A stretch of DNA of 64,000 nt from Cupriavidus sp. WKF15 (GCF_029278605.1 NZ_CP119573.1:2170001-2234000), one strand, 5' to 3'; counted from the first letter of the stretch, positions 25,442 to 34,056 are shown. Numbers and translations are program-made. Notes: generated from the letters alone by a model not told the origin.

Positions 25442-26342
25442 TGCCAGCCTCCCAAGCGAACGGATTCATCTTCACTTCTGCATGCCTGGCACCGGCGGCG
25501 GACTGCGGCAAGGTCGGGGCCGTCCACGCCTTCGCGGGCACCAATGCTCCTGCTCCCTGTGCCTGCGCGCGCTGCGCTGCGCGCCGGCTGCCTGGCCCAG
25601 GGGGTACCGCGGAGATCGCCGGACGGGCAGCGATGGCGCGCAGCCCCGCCTTGTCGACCAGCGCCACGCTGCGGTGCTTGACCCGGATCAGACCGCATTC
25701 CGCGAGCCGGGAAAACTGCCGGCTGACGGTTTCCAGCGTCAGGCCGATATAGCTGCCGATCTCCTCGCGGCTCATACGCAGGATGAATTCGCTGGACGAG
25801 AAGCCGCGCGCGGACAGTCCTTCGGAAATCCACAGCAGGAACGTGACCAGGCGCTCTTCAGCCGTCATCAGCGCCAGCAGGGTCTGCAACCCCCGCGTGC
25901 GCTGGGCCTGGCGGTCCAGCGCAAGGAATACGCGGCTGGCGAGTGCCGGCGTGGACGCGGCCAGTGCGCGCAAGGCATCCATGGGGATCATGCAAACCTT
26001 GGTGTCTTCCAGCGCGGTCGCGTACGAGGCGTACCGGCGGCGGCCGATGCTGTCCAGGCCCACCATCTCGCCCGGGAAGTGAAAGCCGACCACCTGCGTG
26101 CGGCCATCTTCCGTGGCGACATGCGTCTTGACCGTGCCTACGCGGATCGCGAACAGGGCGGTGACCGGATCACCGAGCAGATAGAGCGGCTCGCCCTTGC
26201 GCAGACGGACCACGCGGTGTGCCAGCTCGCCTTGCTTGATGGTGTCGGGCACCCGTTCGCCTAACAGGCAAAAGCGCGCCATGGAGCATCCGGCGCAGCA
26301 CGGAATCGATTCGAGCGATGGCGGGCAGCTTGTCATGATCAT
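25428..26342 (-). CDS. FNR-like [4Fe-4S] oxygen-sensing CRP-family regulator with C-terminal extension
   Basis: 304 aa from the ATG at 26342 (GAGG five bases upstream). The N-terminal cysteines C16-x2-C19-x5-C25 match the FNR cluster spacing, and the fourth ligand corresponds to the cysteine in TKVCMIPMDAL. The cyclic-nucleotide-binding-type beta-roll follows, then the HTH MSREEIGSYIGLTLETVSRQFSRL with the E-SR recognition residues of FNR. After about residue 235 there is a tail of roughly 65 residues rich in Ala, Pro, Gln and Arg that E. coli FNR (250 aa) lacks. It is the first gene of the operon with flhD, flhC and an unknown gene. It probably activates or represses target genes on loss of oxygen. 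Confidence 0.92.
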   Translation of the reverse strand: MIMTSCPPSLESIPCCAGCSMARFCLLGERVPDTIKQGELAHRVVRLRKGEPLYLLGDPVTALFAIRVGTVKTHVATEDGRTQVVGFHFPGEMVGLDSIGRRRYASYATALEDTKVCMIPMDALRALAASTPALASRVFLALDRQAQRTRGLQTLLALMTAEERLVTFLLWISEGLSARGFSSSEFILRMSREEIGSYIGLTLETVSRQFSRLAECGLIRVKHRSVALVDKAGLRAIAARPAISAVPPGPGSRRAAQRAQAQGAGALVPAKAWTAPTLPQSAAGARHAEVKMNPFAWEAGNGQQ

Positions 26343-26771
26343 GTGCGCCTCGATAGAAGGGGTCTCGGTTAAAGGTTCCCGTGATTCTTCTGAGGTGATT
26401 GCCAGTCAATTGGATTGACTAAAAGAATCAAATCACGAAAACCTTAAATTCGATTCTATTGCCCCGTATCGTTGGAACAATCCGTAGTTTCTGATTATGT
26501 GTTGGGAGTTTTCCGACCGTAGTGCGGCGATGTCCTGCGCGACGCTCGGAAAGCGTCCCGGAGCCCCGGCACGCCCGCATTGTTGGCACCGATCAAGGAA
26601 GCTGGGGAAATCCCTTCCTATCATCGCGGCGTTTTCTTATTGATTGCTGCTGCGCCAGATGCGATTTTTTATTATTGCGACGTGATCGAAAAGTGCATTG
26701 GAATTCTTTCGGCGCATTCGCAGCATTAAATCGGCATCAGGAAATTGCCGGCCCAATCCTGGAATGCTCCC
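26343..26771. promoter_or_regulatory. 429-bp divergent region between the FNR-like gene and the EAL-HDOD gene
   Basis: AT-richer than the coding surroundings, no supported gene. It contains the dyad at 26404-26420 and a hairpin GACGCT-CGGAA-AGCGTC at 26541-26557. I looked for a canonical TTGAT-N4-ATCAA FNR box and found only TTGAC/TTGAT half-sites with a seven-base spacer near 26416-26432. Confidence 0.5.
26404..26420. promoter_or_regulatory. 17-bp inverted repeat upstream of the FNR-flhDC operon
   Basis: AGTCAAT-TGG-ATTGACT, perfect 7-bp arms with three bases between, 62 bp upstream of the FNR-like start codon. A candidate operator; its arms contain TTGAC/GTCAA, close to FNR or CRP half-sites but in the opposite order. 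Confidence 0.4.
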
Positions 26772-27989
26772 ATGCAAGACCCTCTCCCAACCTTGTCCGC
26801 CATGCCGAAGCCCGGTCCCCGCGATGCCGAGGTACTGCACATCGGGCGCCAGCCCATCGTGGATGCCGCCGGCAACGCGCAGGCCTATGAACTGCTGTAC
26901 CGGGAAGGCAGCGGAAACTGGGCGCACGTCCTCGACGACACCGCGGCTACCGCCCACGTCATCGCGCGCACGCTGGGCGGCATTGGGCTGGAGCGGGCCC
27001 TGCGCAAGCAGGCCGGCTTCGTCAACCTGGGGCGGCAATTGCTGCTCGACGATCTGCTGTTGCTGGTCCCGCCTGGAGACTTTGTGCTTGAAGTGCTCGA
27101 AAGCGTGCCGATGGATACCTCCGTCCTGCACCGCCTGGCGTGGCTGCGGGAGGCCGGCTACCGCATCGCGCTGGACGACGTGGTGGCGCTGACCGCCGAT
27201 GTCCTCAAGGCGCTGTCCGCGGTCGACTTCGTCAAGGTCGACTTCCGGCTTGCCCACCGCGCGGATCTCCCGCGCGTGGCCGATGCCGTGCTGCGCGCGG
27301 ACCGCCTTCTGATTGCCGAGAAGATCGAGTCCGCCGACGATCTCGCGCTCGCGCAACGGCTCGGCTGCCACCTGTTCCAGGGCTTCCATTTCGCGCGGCC
27401 TGAACCGCTGACGGCGCCGCTGCCGCACCTGGACCGTGGTGCACTGGCGCGGCTGCACGCGCTGCTGACGCACAGCGCGCACGCCGATGCGGTACTCGCC
27501 GAACTGCATGCCAACCCGGGCCTGGTGGCCCAGTTGCTGCGGCTCGCCGTGGCAACCGGCGTGCAGCCTGGCGGCGGCTTTGCGAGCGTGCGCGCGCTGC
27601 TTGTGGCGCTGGGCGCCGACAGCCTGCTGCGCTGGGTGCGGCTGCTGCAGATGTCCGACGGTTTGCGCCTGCCCGCCGAGCCCAGCCTGCGCAGCCAGGC
27701 GGCTTGCCGTCGCGCCGGCTTCATGGAGCAGGCCGCACGCCATGTCCGGCCGCAGGATACCGCCTTCGCCGAAGCGGCTTACCTGACCGGCGTGCTGTCG
27801 CTGGCCCCCCTGCCGCCGGACGGCACGCGGCGTGACATCCAGGACTCATTTCCCGTGACCCGGACGATCCGCCACGCGGTCCTCCATGGTCATGGCGAGC
27901 TGGGTGCGCTGCTTCATGCGGCCGAGGTTTTCGAGCGCGGCGGCAATTCGCTGGCCATGCTGGCGACGCCGGGCATGCCCGCCGCCTGA
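26772..27989 (+). CDS. EAL-HDOD (YuxH-type) signalling protein
   Basis: 405 aa from the ATG at 26772 (GGAA seven bases upstream); a TTG at 26745 in the same frame is less likely. The N-terminal half is an EAL-like domain: IGRQPIVDAAGNAQAYELLY, VLEVLESVPMD, YRIALDDVVAL, KVDFRL, IAEKIES and FQGFHFARPEPL. The signature reads ELL rather than EAL and several metal ligands are replaced, as in non-catalytic YuxH proteins. The C-terminal half is an HDOD domain (ELHANPGLVAQLLRLAVATG). Such proteins usually act as regulators and not as phosphodiesterases. It is divergent from the FNR-flhDC operon, which suggests a shared motility or redox theme. Confidence 0.88.
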   Translation: MQDPLPTLSAMPKPGPRDAEVLHIGRQPIVDAAGNAQAYELLYREGSGNWAHVLDDTAATAHVIARTLGGIGLERALRKQAGFVNLGRQLLLDDLLLLVPPGDFVLEVLESVPMDTSVLHRLAWLREAGYRIALDDVVALTADVLKALSAVDFVKVDFRLAHRADLPRVADAVLRADRLLIAEKIESADDLALAQRLGCHLFQGFHFARPEPLTAPLPHLDRGALARLHALLTHSAHADAVLAELHANPGLVAQLLRLAVATGVQPGGGFASVRALLVALGADSLLRWVRLLQMSDGLRLPAEPSLRSQAACRRAGFMEQAARHVRPQDTAFAEAAYLTGVLSLAPLPPDGTRRDIQDSFPVTRTIRHAVLHGHGELGALLHAAEVFERGGNSLAMLATPGMPAA

Positions 27990-28129
27990 CAGCCGGGCGC
28001 CGCGGCGGCGCTGACGCCACGCCTGCTGGCCCGCCGCAAAGCCGGCCTTTGCCAATTCGAAACCCGCACACCCACGCGCTGCGACACACTGCCGCTTTCC
28101 ATCGCCAAAACATGACAGGGGAGACCGCG

Positions 28130-29104
28130 ATGAAAGGCTGGTTCAGGCATGCGGCCGCAGGGCTGCTGATTTCGCTGGCGGCAGCCGGCAGCGCGCACGC
28201 GGCATATCCGGACAAGCCGGTAAGGCTGGTGGTGCCATTCCCGCCGGGCGGCGCCACTGACCTCCTCGCGCGCGAGGTCGGCAATGCGCTTTCGGTGCGG
28301 CTGGGGCAACCGGTCGTGATCGACAACCGCCCGGGCGCAGGCGGCAATATTGCCGCGATTGCCGTGGCGCGCGCTCCCGCCGATGGGTACACGCTGTTGT
28401 TTGGCACGTTCGGCTCGCTGGCGGTCAACAAGAGCCTCTACGACAAGCCCGGCTACGATCCGCTCAAGGATTTCGCGCCGGTGGCGTCCGTCGCCTACCT
28501 GCCCAATGTACTGGTCGTGCATCCGTCGGTGCCGGCGCGGACCGTGCCGGAATTGCTGGCGCTTGCACGCAAGTCACCCGGCAAGCTGACCTATGGCTCG
28601 TTCGGCAATGGCTCGTCTTCGCACCTGGCCGGTGAACTGTTCACGCATATGGCGGGGGTCGACATCACGCATATCCCGTACAAGGGCAGCGCCGCGTCCA
28701 TGACGGACCTGATCGGCGGGCGCCTGACCATGATGTTCGACAGCGTGTCGACGGCGTTGCCCTACATCCGCGACGGCCGCGTTCGCGCACTGGCGGTCAC
28801 CACGCAGAAGCCGTCGGAACAGTTGCCTGGCGTGCCGACCCTGGCCACGGCCGGCGTACCGGGCTATGAACTGACTGCCTGGTTCGGTGTCGTGGCTCCG
28901 GCCGGCACGCCCAAGGCCGTGGTCGACCGGCTCAACGCCGAGATCGTGGCTTCGCTGAAGCAAGCGGAAATGGCCGGCAAGCTGGCGAGCCAGGGCACGG
29001 TGCCGTTCCCGGCAACGCCCGCGCAGTTTGGCAGCTATATCCGCGCGCAGTATGAGAAGTGGGATGCGCTGATCAAGTCAGCCAATATCCGCGTCGAGCA
29101 ATAA
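28130..29104 (+). CDS. Bug/TctC-family periplasmic solute-binding protein
   Basis: 324 aa; ATG at 28130 after ACAGGGGAGACC. Signal peptide to about residue 24 (LLISLAAAGSAHAAYP). Bug signatures: YPDKPVRLVVPFPPGGATDL, QPVVIDNRPGAGGNIAAIAV, PADGYTLLFGTFG, THIPYKGSAASMTDLIGG and FDSVSTALPYI. Binds a carboxylate ligand in the periplasm. No membrane components adjacent. It converges on the IclR pair at 29110, which are the closest candidates for its regulation. Confidence 0.93.
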   Translation: MKGWFRHAAAGLLISLAAAGSAHAAYPDKPVRLVVPFPPGGATDLLAREVGNALSVRLGQPVVIDNRPGAGGNIAAIAVARAPADGYTLLFGTFGSLAVNKSLYDKPGYDPLKDFAPVASVAYLPNVLVVHPSVPARTVPELLALARKSPGKLTYGSFGNGSSSHLAGELFTHMAGVDITHIPYKGSAASMTDLIGGRLTMMFDSVSTALPYIRDGRVRALAVTTQKPSEQLPGVPTLATAGVPGYELTAWFGVVAPAGTPKAVVDRLNAEIVASLKQAEMAGKLASQGTVPFPATPAQFGSYIRAQYEKWDALIKSANIRVEQ

Positions 29105-29109
29105 GCCGC

Positions 29110-29946
29110 TCAAGCGGATGCCTGCATGGCGCCGAAGCGCCACGAAAGCCGGTGCGCCGCCTGGCGCACCAGTTCGGCGGTGGCTCCTTGCGTGCCGCTG
29201 TCGAAACTACCGGTCGATCCCATCACCGCCACCACCAGCGCCAGGCTGCCCGTGTGATCGAACACGGGGGCTGCGAGCGTATCGATGCTGGGCACCGGCC
29301 GGCTCAGCGCGTTGTCGACCTGCTCGCGGCGCACACGCGCCAGCCGGCTGGCATAGTCCGGCGCAAGCTTCCCGTCGTCGCCGAGCACTTCGGTGCGTGC
29401 AGCGCCAGCCATGCGCAAGTCGTCGCGCGCGAGCAGGCCGGCCAGCACGTTTTCCGGCAGGTACGCCGCCATGGTGCGGCCGATCGCGGTATTGACGAGC
29501 GAAAGCACCGTGCCGACCCGCAGGCTCACATGCTGCGGGCGCGCCGATTCCTCCAGCCGCACCACGGTCGGCCCCAGCGGCCCGAGCACCGCCATGGCCA
29601 CGCTCAGGCCCGTAGCGCCCGCGAGCTCGATGATCTCCGGCTCGGCCTCGCGCGTGGGCGACAAACGCTGCAGGGCAATCAGCCCCAGTTCCAGGCTCAG
29701 CGGACCGCACAGGAAATTGCCCGCGGCATCGCGCGCGAGCAGGCCGGTCTTCTGCAGGCTCACCAGGTGGGGAAACGCCTTGGCCGGCGCCATGCCGGCC
29801 GCCTGCGCCAGGTCGCGCAGCGGCAGCGGCCGGCCTGCCGCTACCAGCGCCCCCAGCAGCTGTCCGGTACTGTCCAGCGACTGGATGCCGCGCTGGGGCT
29901 TGCCGCCGTCGGCGCTCCGGTCGTCGTTCGGGGCCGCTTGTGTCAT
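29110..29946 (-). CDS. IclR-family transcriptional regulator (second of a tandem pair)
   Basis: 278 aa from the ATG at 29946, overlapping the stop of the upstream IclR gene (ATGA). Winged HTH near residues 18-80 (RGIQSLDSTGQLLGALVAAG, LRDLAQAAGMAPAKAFPHLV), then the effector domain with VRLEESARPQHVSLRVGTVL and SLVNTAIGRTMAAYLPE. It is similar to its upstream neighbour, with the same RGIQS start, so the two probably arose by duplication and may form heteromers. Confidence 0.88.
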   Translation of the reverse strand: MTQAAPNDDRSADGGKPQRGIQSLDSTGQLLGALVAAGRPLPLRDLAQAAGMAPAKAFPHLVSLQKTGLLARDAAGNFLCGPLSLELGLIALQRLSPTREAEPEIIELAGATGLSVAMAVLGPLGPTVVRLEESARPQHVSLRVGTVLSLVNTAIGRTMAAYLPENVLAGLLARDDLRMAGAARTEVLGDDGKLAPDYASRLARVRREQVDNALSRPVPSIDTLAAPVFDHTGSLALVVAVMGSTGSFDSGTQGATAELVRQAAHRLSWRFGAMQASA

Positions 29947-30740
29947 CTTGCCGGTCCAAGGTTCGCGCCGATGGCGCGTGCGGTGGCTTGCAGGGCCAGG
30001 GCCACCGGTCCCTGCCAGTCCACGTCGATGGTGCCGGTGGAGCCCACCACGGTCAGCACCAGGCGCAACGCGCCGTCCGCATCGAGCACGGGCACGCTCA
30101 GGCTGCTGATGGCCGGGCTCGGCGCGTCGATGCTGCGCTCCATGCCGCGCGCGCGAATGGCTTCGAGCGCGGCGTCGAACGCTGCCCGGTCCGCAGCGCC
30201 GGCATGCGGCTGCTGCTGCCGCCAGATCGCTTCCCAGCCGGCGCGCGGCTGGAACGCGCAATAGACGCGCCCCGTTGCCGTCGCCGCCAGCGCCATCACG
30301 GTGCCGACGTGCAGGTTCACATGCAGCGGCGCCGCGGCCGGCACATAGCGCACGATGGCCGGCCCCTGCGGGCCGGCAATGCTGATGGCCACGCTGAAGC
30401 CCGTGGTCTCGGCAAGTTCGTCGACGCGCGGCACCGCGGCCCGGTAGGCCGGGTCTGAGTCCAGGTGCATCATGCCAAGCTGCAGCGACAGCGGGCCTGG
30501 TTCGTAGCGCCCGGACAGGTGGTCGCGCTTGATCAGCCCGAGCCTTGTCAGGCTGACCAGGTAAGCATGGGCCTGCGCGGCTGCCAGTTGTGCCGCGTCC
30601 GCCAGTTCGGCCAGCGTCATCGGCGCACGCGCGGCCGCGAGCGCGCCAAGGAAGCGGCCGGCGACTTCCACGCTCTGGATGCCGCGCTGCACCTTCTCTT
30701 CGCTCTCCGCCTGCGCCGTCTTGCGCCCCGCTGCCGCCAT
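29943..30740 (-). CDS. IclR-family transcriptional regulator (first of a tandem pair)
   Basis: 265 aa, ATG at 30740 with GGAGAGGACG upstream. HTH: RGIQSVEVAGRFLGALAAAR, LAELADAAQLAAAQAHAYLV. Effector domain: IVRYVPAAAPLHVNLHVGTV, ALAATATGRVYCAFQP, and C-terminal VPVLDADGALRLVLTVVGS. It is divergent from the metallo-beta-lactamase/monooxygenase/MFS operon and most likely controls it through the palindrome at 30837-30870. Confidence 0.9.
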   Translation of the reverse strand: MAAAGRKTAQAESEEKVQRGIQSVEVAGRFLGALAAARAPMTLAELADAAQLAAAQAHAYLVSLTRLGLIKRDHLSGRYEPGPLSLQLGMMHLDSDPAYRAAVPRVDELAETTGFSVAISIAGPQGPAIVRYVPAAAPLHVNLHVGTVMALAATATGRVYCAFQPRAGWEAIWRQQQPHAGAADRAAFDAALEAIRARGMERSIDAPSPAISSLSVPVLDADGALRLVLTVVGSTGTIDVDWQGPVALALQATARAIGANLGPAR

Positions 30741-30836
30741 CGTCCTCTCCGGAAAGCCCAGATATTAATCGAACGTCACCGGGACCCGCCTGGCCGATCG
30801 GTGTTTACCCTTGGATTTTTGTCTTCGATCTAAAAA

Positions 30837-30870
30837 TTAACCATAGACTAATGCATTAGCCATTGATTAA
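30837..30870. promoter_or_regulatory. 34-bp imperfect palindrome, candidate IclR operator
   Basis: The stretch is symmetrical at 13 of 17 positions, with a perfect core CTAATGCATTAG at 30848-30859 and TTAA at both ends. It lies in the AT-rich part of the divergent region between the IclR pair and the gene at 31029, where an IclR-type operator is expected. Confidence 0.55.
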
Positions 30871-31028
30871 TTTCCATTGGTTTCCTAAGATGACAGTACC
30901 CGTCGCGCAGCGCGCCCTACGTGCTGCGACCAGATCAAATTCAACGAACGGGGCGAGACAGCCGCGCAATGCCGCGCCAGCCATACACGTGCCGCTGTCC
31001 CGCCCGCCCCCAAGAAGAGGACAGACAC

Positions 31029-31988
31029 ATGAGCAAGGCATTCGCATCCCAGGCCGACCTGGAAGCCAAGCAGATCACCTTCACCCAGTTGTCCGGGAAC
31101 GCCTATGCCTACACGGCCGAAGGCGACCCCAACTCCGGCGTGATCATTGGCGACGATGGCGTGATGATCATCGACACGACCGCCACGCCGGCCATGGCGC
31201 AGGACCTGATCGCCAGGATCCGCTCGATCACCGACAAGCCGATCAAGTACGTGGTGCTGTCGCACTACCACGCGGTGCGCGTGCTGGGCGCTTCGGCGTA
31301 CTTTGCCGAAGGCGCGCAGCAGATCATCGCCAGCCGCGGCACCTACGAAATGATCGTCGAGCGCGGCGAGGCCGACATGAAGTCGGAAATCGAACGCTTC
31401 CCGCGCCTGTTCGCCGGCGTCGAGACCGTGCCGGGCCTGACCTGGCCGACGCTGGTGTTCGAGAAGGAAATCACGCTGTTCCTGGGCAAGCTGGAAGTCC
31501 GCATTGCCCACCTGGGTTCGGGCCATACCAAGGGCGACACCGTGGTCTGGCTGCCGTCGCAGAAGGTGCTGTTCTCGGGCGACCTGGTCGAATATGACGC
31601 GGCCTGCTACTGCGGCGACGCGCAGCTTGCCGAGTGGCCCGCGACGCTCGATGCGCTGGCCGCGCTGCAGCCCGAAAAGCTCGTTCCCGGCCGCGGTCCG
31701 GCGCTGACTACGCCTGAAGAGGTCGGCAAGGGCATCGCCTACACCAAGGATTTCGTCACCACGCTGTTCCAGGCCGGCAAGGAAGCCGTGGCCGACAAGC
31801 TCGACCTGAAAGCCGCGATGGCCCACACGCGCCGCGCGATGGACCCCAAATTCGGCCAGGTCTTCATCTACGAACACTGCCTGCCGTTCGATGTCTCGCG
31901 CGCCTACGACGAAGCGAGCGGCATCGCCCATCCGCGCATCTGGACTGCCCAGCGCGACAAGGACATGTGGGCCGCGCTGCAGAACTGA
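31029..31988 (+). CDS. Metallo-beta-lactamase-fold hydrolase with atypical zinc motif
   Basis: 319 aa from the ATG at 31029, following AAGAGGACAGACAC. Metallo-beta-lactamase fold: SGVIIGDDGVMIIDTTATP, VVLSHYHAVRVLGASAYFAE, LGSGHTKGDTVVWLP, VLFSGDLVEYDAACYCGDA. The usual HxHxDH motif reads HYHAVR, so the aspartate and last histidine are replaced, while the later histidine and aspartate are kept. It is first in an operon with a flavin monooxygenase, DUF2783 and an MFS transporter. It may hydrolyse a lactone or ester intermediate of the compound handled by the operon; this is inference. Confidence 0.88.
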   Translation: MSKAFASQADLEAKQITFTQLSGNAYAYTAEGDPNSGVIIGDDGVMIIDTTATPAMAQDLIARIRSITDKPIKYVVLSHYHAVRVLGASAYFAEGAQQIIASRGTYEMIVERGEADMKSEIERFPRLFAGVETVPGLTWPTLVFEKEITLFLGKLEVRIAHLGSGHTKGDTVVWLPSQKVLFSGDLVEYDAACYCGDAQLAEWPATLDALAALQPEKLVPGRGPALTTPEEVGKGIAYTKDFVTTLFQAGKEAVADKLDLKAAMAHTRRAMDPKFGQVFIYEHCLPFDVSRAYDEASGIAHPRIWTAQRDKDMWAALQN

Positions 31989-32043
31989 CGCGCGCACGTA
32001 AGACGCAACAAAAGACTGAACGAGAGTGGACGGAGACAAAGGC

Positions 32044-33771
32044 ATGACCATCGATTACCAGCGCCTGTCATTCGAGTACCAGCCCTGCGCGGAACAGCGC
32101 GGCGGGCAAGCGGGCGGCACGGTCCATCCCGTTGTCGTGGTGGGTGCCGGGCCGATCGGCCTGGCCACCGCAATCGACCTGGCCCAGCGCGGCGTGCGCG
32201 TGGTGCTGGTCGACGACGATTGCACGCTGTCCACAGGATCGCGCGCCATCTGCTTCGCGAAGCGGACACTGGACATCTTTGATCGCCTGGGCTGCGGGCA
32301 GCGCATGGTCGATACTGGCGTGAGCTGGAACGTGGGCCGCGTATTCCTGCGCGACCAGCAGGTCTACAGCTTTGACCTGCTGCCCGAGGCCGGCCACCAC
32401 CGCCCGGCCTTCATCAACCTGCAGCAGTATTACGTGGAAGGCTACCTGCTCGAGCGTGCGCAGGAGTTGCCCAATATCGAGATCCGCTGGCGCAACAAGG
32501 TGGTGGGGCTCGAACAGCGCCAGGCCGGCACGGCCGACGAGAACATCGCCCTGACCATCGAGACGCCGGACGGCCATTACACGCTGGCCGCCCGCTACGT
32601 GGTGGCGGCCGACGGCTCGCACAGCCCGGCGCGCAAGCTCCTGGGCCTGGACAGCAAGGGCCGGACCTTCAAGGACCGCTTCCTGATCGCCGACGTGAAG
32701 ATGGAAGCGGCGTTCCCCGCCGAACGCTGGTTCTGGTTCGACCCGCCCTTCCACCCGAACCAGTCGGTACTGCTGCATCGCCAGCCCGACAATGTCTGGC
32801 GCATCGATTTCCAGCTCGGCTGGGATGCCGATCCTGTCCTGGAGAAGGCGCCCGAACACGTGATCCCGCGCGTGCAGGCGCTGCTGGGCCCGGATGCGAA
32901 GTTCACGCTGGAGTGGGTCAGCGTCTATACCTTCTCGTGCGAACGCATGGACAGTTTCCGGCACGGCAACGTGCTGTTCGCCGGCGACGCCGCGCACCGT
33001 GTTTCGCCGTTTGGCGCACGTGGCGCCAACAGTGGCGTGCAGGATGCCGAGAACCTGGCCTGGAAGCTCGCCTACGTGCTGCAGGGCCGCGCGGCCGACA
33101 GTCTGCTCGATACCTATGCCAGCGAACGCGAGTACGCCGCAGACGAGAACATCCTTAACTCCACCCGCGCGACTGACTTCATCACGCCCAAGAGCGCGGT
33201 CAGCCGCCTGTTCCGCGATGCCGTGCTGAACCTGTCCCGCCGGCACGCCTTTGCGCGGGCCCTGGTCAACAGCGGGCGCCTGTCGGTGCCAGCGGTGCTG
33301 CACGGCTCGCCCCTCAATACGCCCGACGCCGACGGCCTCGGTGGCACCATGGTGCCGGGTGCGCCTTGCGTCGACGCCCCGGTCTCGGACGCGCATGGCG
33401 CGGGCTGGCTGCTCCAGCATCTCGGCGGCGAATTCACGGGGCTGGTGTTCGGCACGCCCGACAGCCTCGACAGCGAGAGCCAGCTTGCGCTCGCACAACT
33501 GCAGCAGGCGCGCCTGCCGATTCGCCTCGTGTTCATCGCCACGCCGGCACAGCCCGCGTCCGGCCCCGCTGTCTTGCGCGACGACCAGGGACTTGCGGCG
33601 CAACGCTACAGCGCGGCACCGGGCACCTTCTACCTGATCCGGCCGGACCAGCATGTCTGCGCACGCTGGCGCCGCATCGATGCGCAAGGCATCGGCGCAG
33701 CGCTGGCGCGCGCGACCGGCGCGCACCTGCCCGCCGGCAACGCGCGGCACGCGGCCGCCATGGCGGCATAA
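32044..33771 (+). CDS. FAD-dependent aromatic-ring monooxygenase (PheA/MhpA-like)
   Basis: 575 aa; ATG at 32044 after GGAGACAAAGGC. Group A flavoprotein monooxygenase: N-terminal dinucleotide motif VVVGAGPIGLATAIDLAQRG near residue 35, the DG motif YVVAADGSHSPARKLLGL, and GDAAHRVSPFGARGANSGVQ near 315-335, followed by a C-terminal thioredoxin-like domain. These enzymes hydroxylate phenolic substrates with NAD(P)H and oxygen. The substrate is not determinable; relatives act on hydroxyphenylpropionate or chlorophenols. Second gene of the operon. Confidence 0.9.
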   Translation: MTIDYQRLSFEYQPCAEQRGGQAGGTVHPVVVVGAGPIGLATAIDLAQRGVRVVLVDDDCTLSTGSRAICFAKRTLDIFDRLGCGQRMVDTGVSWNVGRVFLRDQQVYSFDLLPEAGHHRPAFINLQQYYVEGYLLERAQELPNIEIRWRNKVVGLEQRQAGTADENIALTIETPDGHYTLAARYVVAADGSHSPARKLLGLDSKGRTFKDRFLIADVKMEAAFPAERWFWFDPPFHPNQSVLLHRQPDNVWRIDFQLGWDADPVLEKAPEHVIPRVQALLGPDAKFTLEWVSVYTFSCERMDSFRHGNVLFAGDAAHRVSPFGARGANSGVQDAENLAWKLAYVLQGRAADSLLDTYASEREYAADENILNSTRATDFITPKSAVSRLFRDAVLNLSRRHAFARALVNSGRLSVPAVLHGSPLNTPDADGLGGTMVPGAPCVDAPVSDAHGAGWLLQHLGGEFTGLVFGTPDSLDSESQLALAQLQQARLPIRLVFIATPAQPASGPAVLRDDQGLAAQRYSAAPGTFYLIRPDQHVCARWRRIDAQGIGAALARATGAHLPAGNARHAAAMAA

Positions 33772-33819
33772 GGCCTGGCAAACGACAGGCCGCCCCCTAC
33801 AGAATCCGGAGACAACGCC

Positions 33820-34056
33820 ATGCCCAGCCAAGCCCAGGCTCACACCCTCAATACCCAACCCAACCTGGCCCGCCCTGACGACTTCTACGAAGCGCTGATC
33901 GACATGCACCGCGACCTGGACGATGCGCAGAGCCAGGCCGTCAACGCCCGGCTCATCCTGCTGCTCGCCAACCACATCGGCGACCACGAAGTACTGCTCG
34001 CCGCCTTGCACGCCGCACGCGAAGGTATCGCTGCCGACACCGCCGCCGCGAACTGA
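33820..34056 (+). CDS. DUF2783 family small protein
   Basis: 78 aa from the ATG at 33820 (CCGGAGACAACGCC upstream). Helical: PDDFYEALIDMHRDLDDAQS, then NARLILLLANHIGDHEVLLA. This matches the DUF2783 family, small proteins that I recall beside flavin monooxygenases of this kind. A subunit or chaperone of the monooxygenase is possible. Function not established. Confidence 0.8.
   Translation: MPSQAQAHTLNTQPNLARPDDFYEALIDMHRDLDDAQSQAVNARLILLLANHIGDHEVLLAALHAAREGIAADTAAAN

Noticed and set aside
26398..26440. FNR box (TTGAT-N4-ATCAA) before the FNR-flhDC operon
   Set aside because: Half-sites occur but with a seven-base spacer; no canonical box was found on either strand.
31029..31988. Metallo-beta-lactamase-fold gene as a distant PhnP
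   Set aside because: PhnP needs an intact HxHxDH metal site; here it reads HYHAVR, and the gene belongs to a monooxygenase operon 18 kb from the phn genes.
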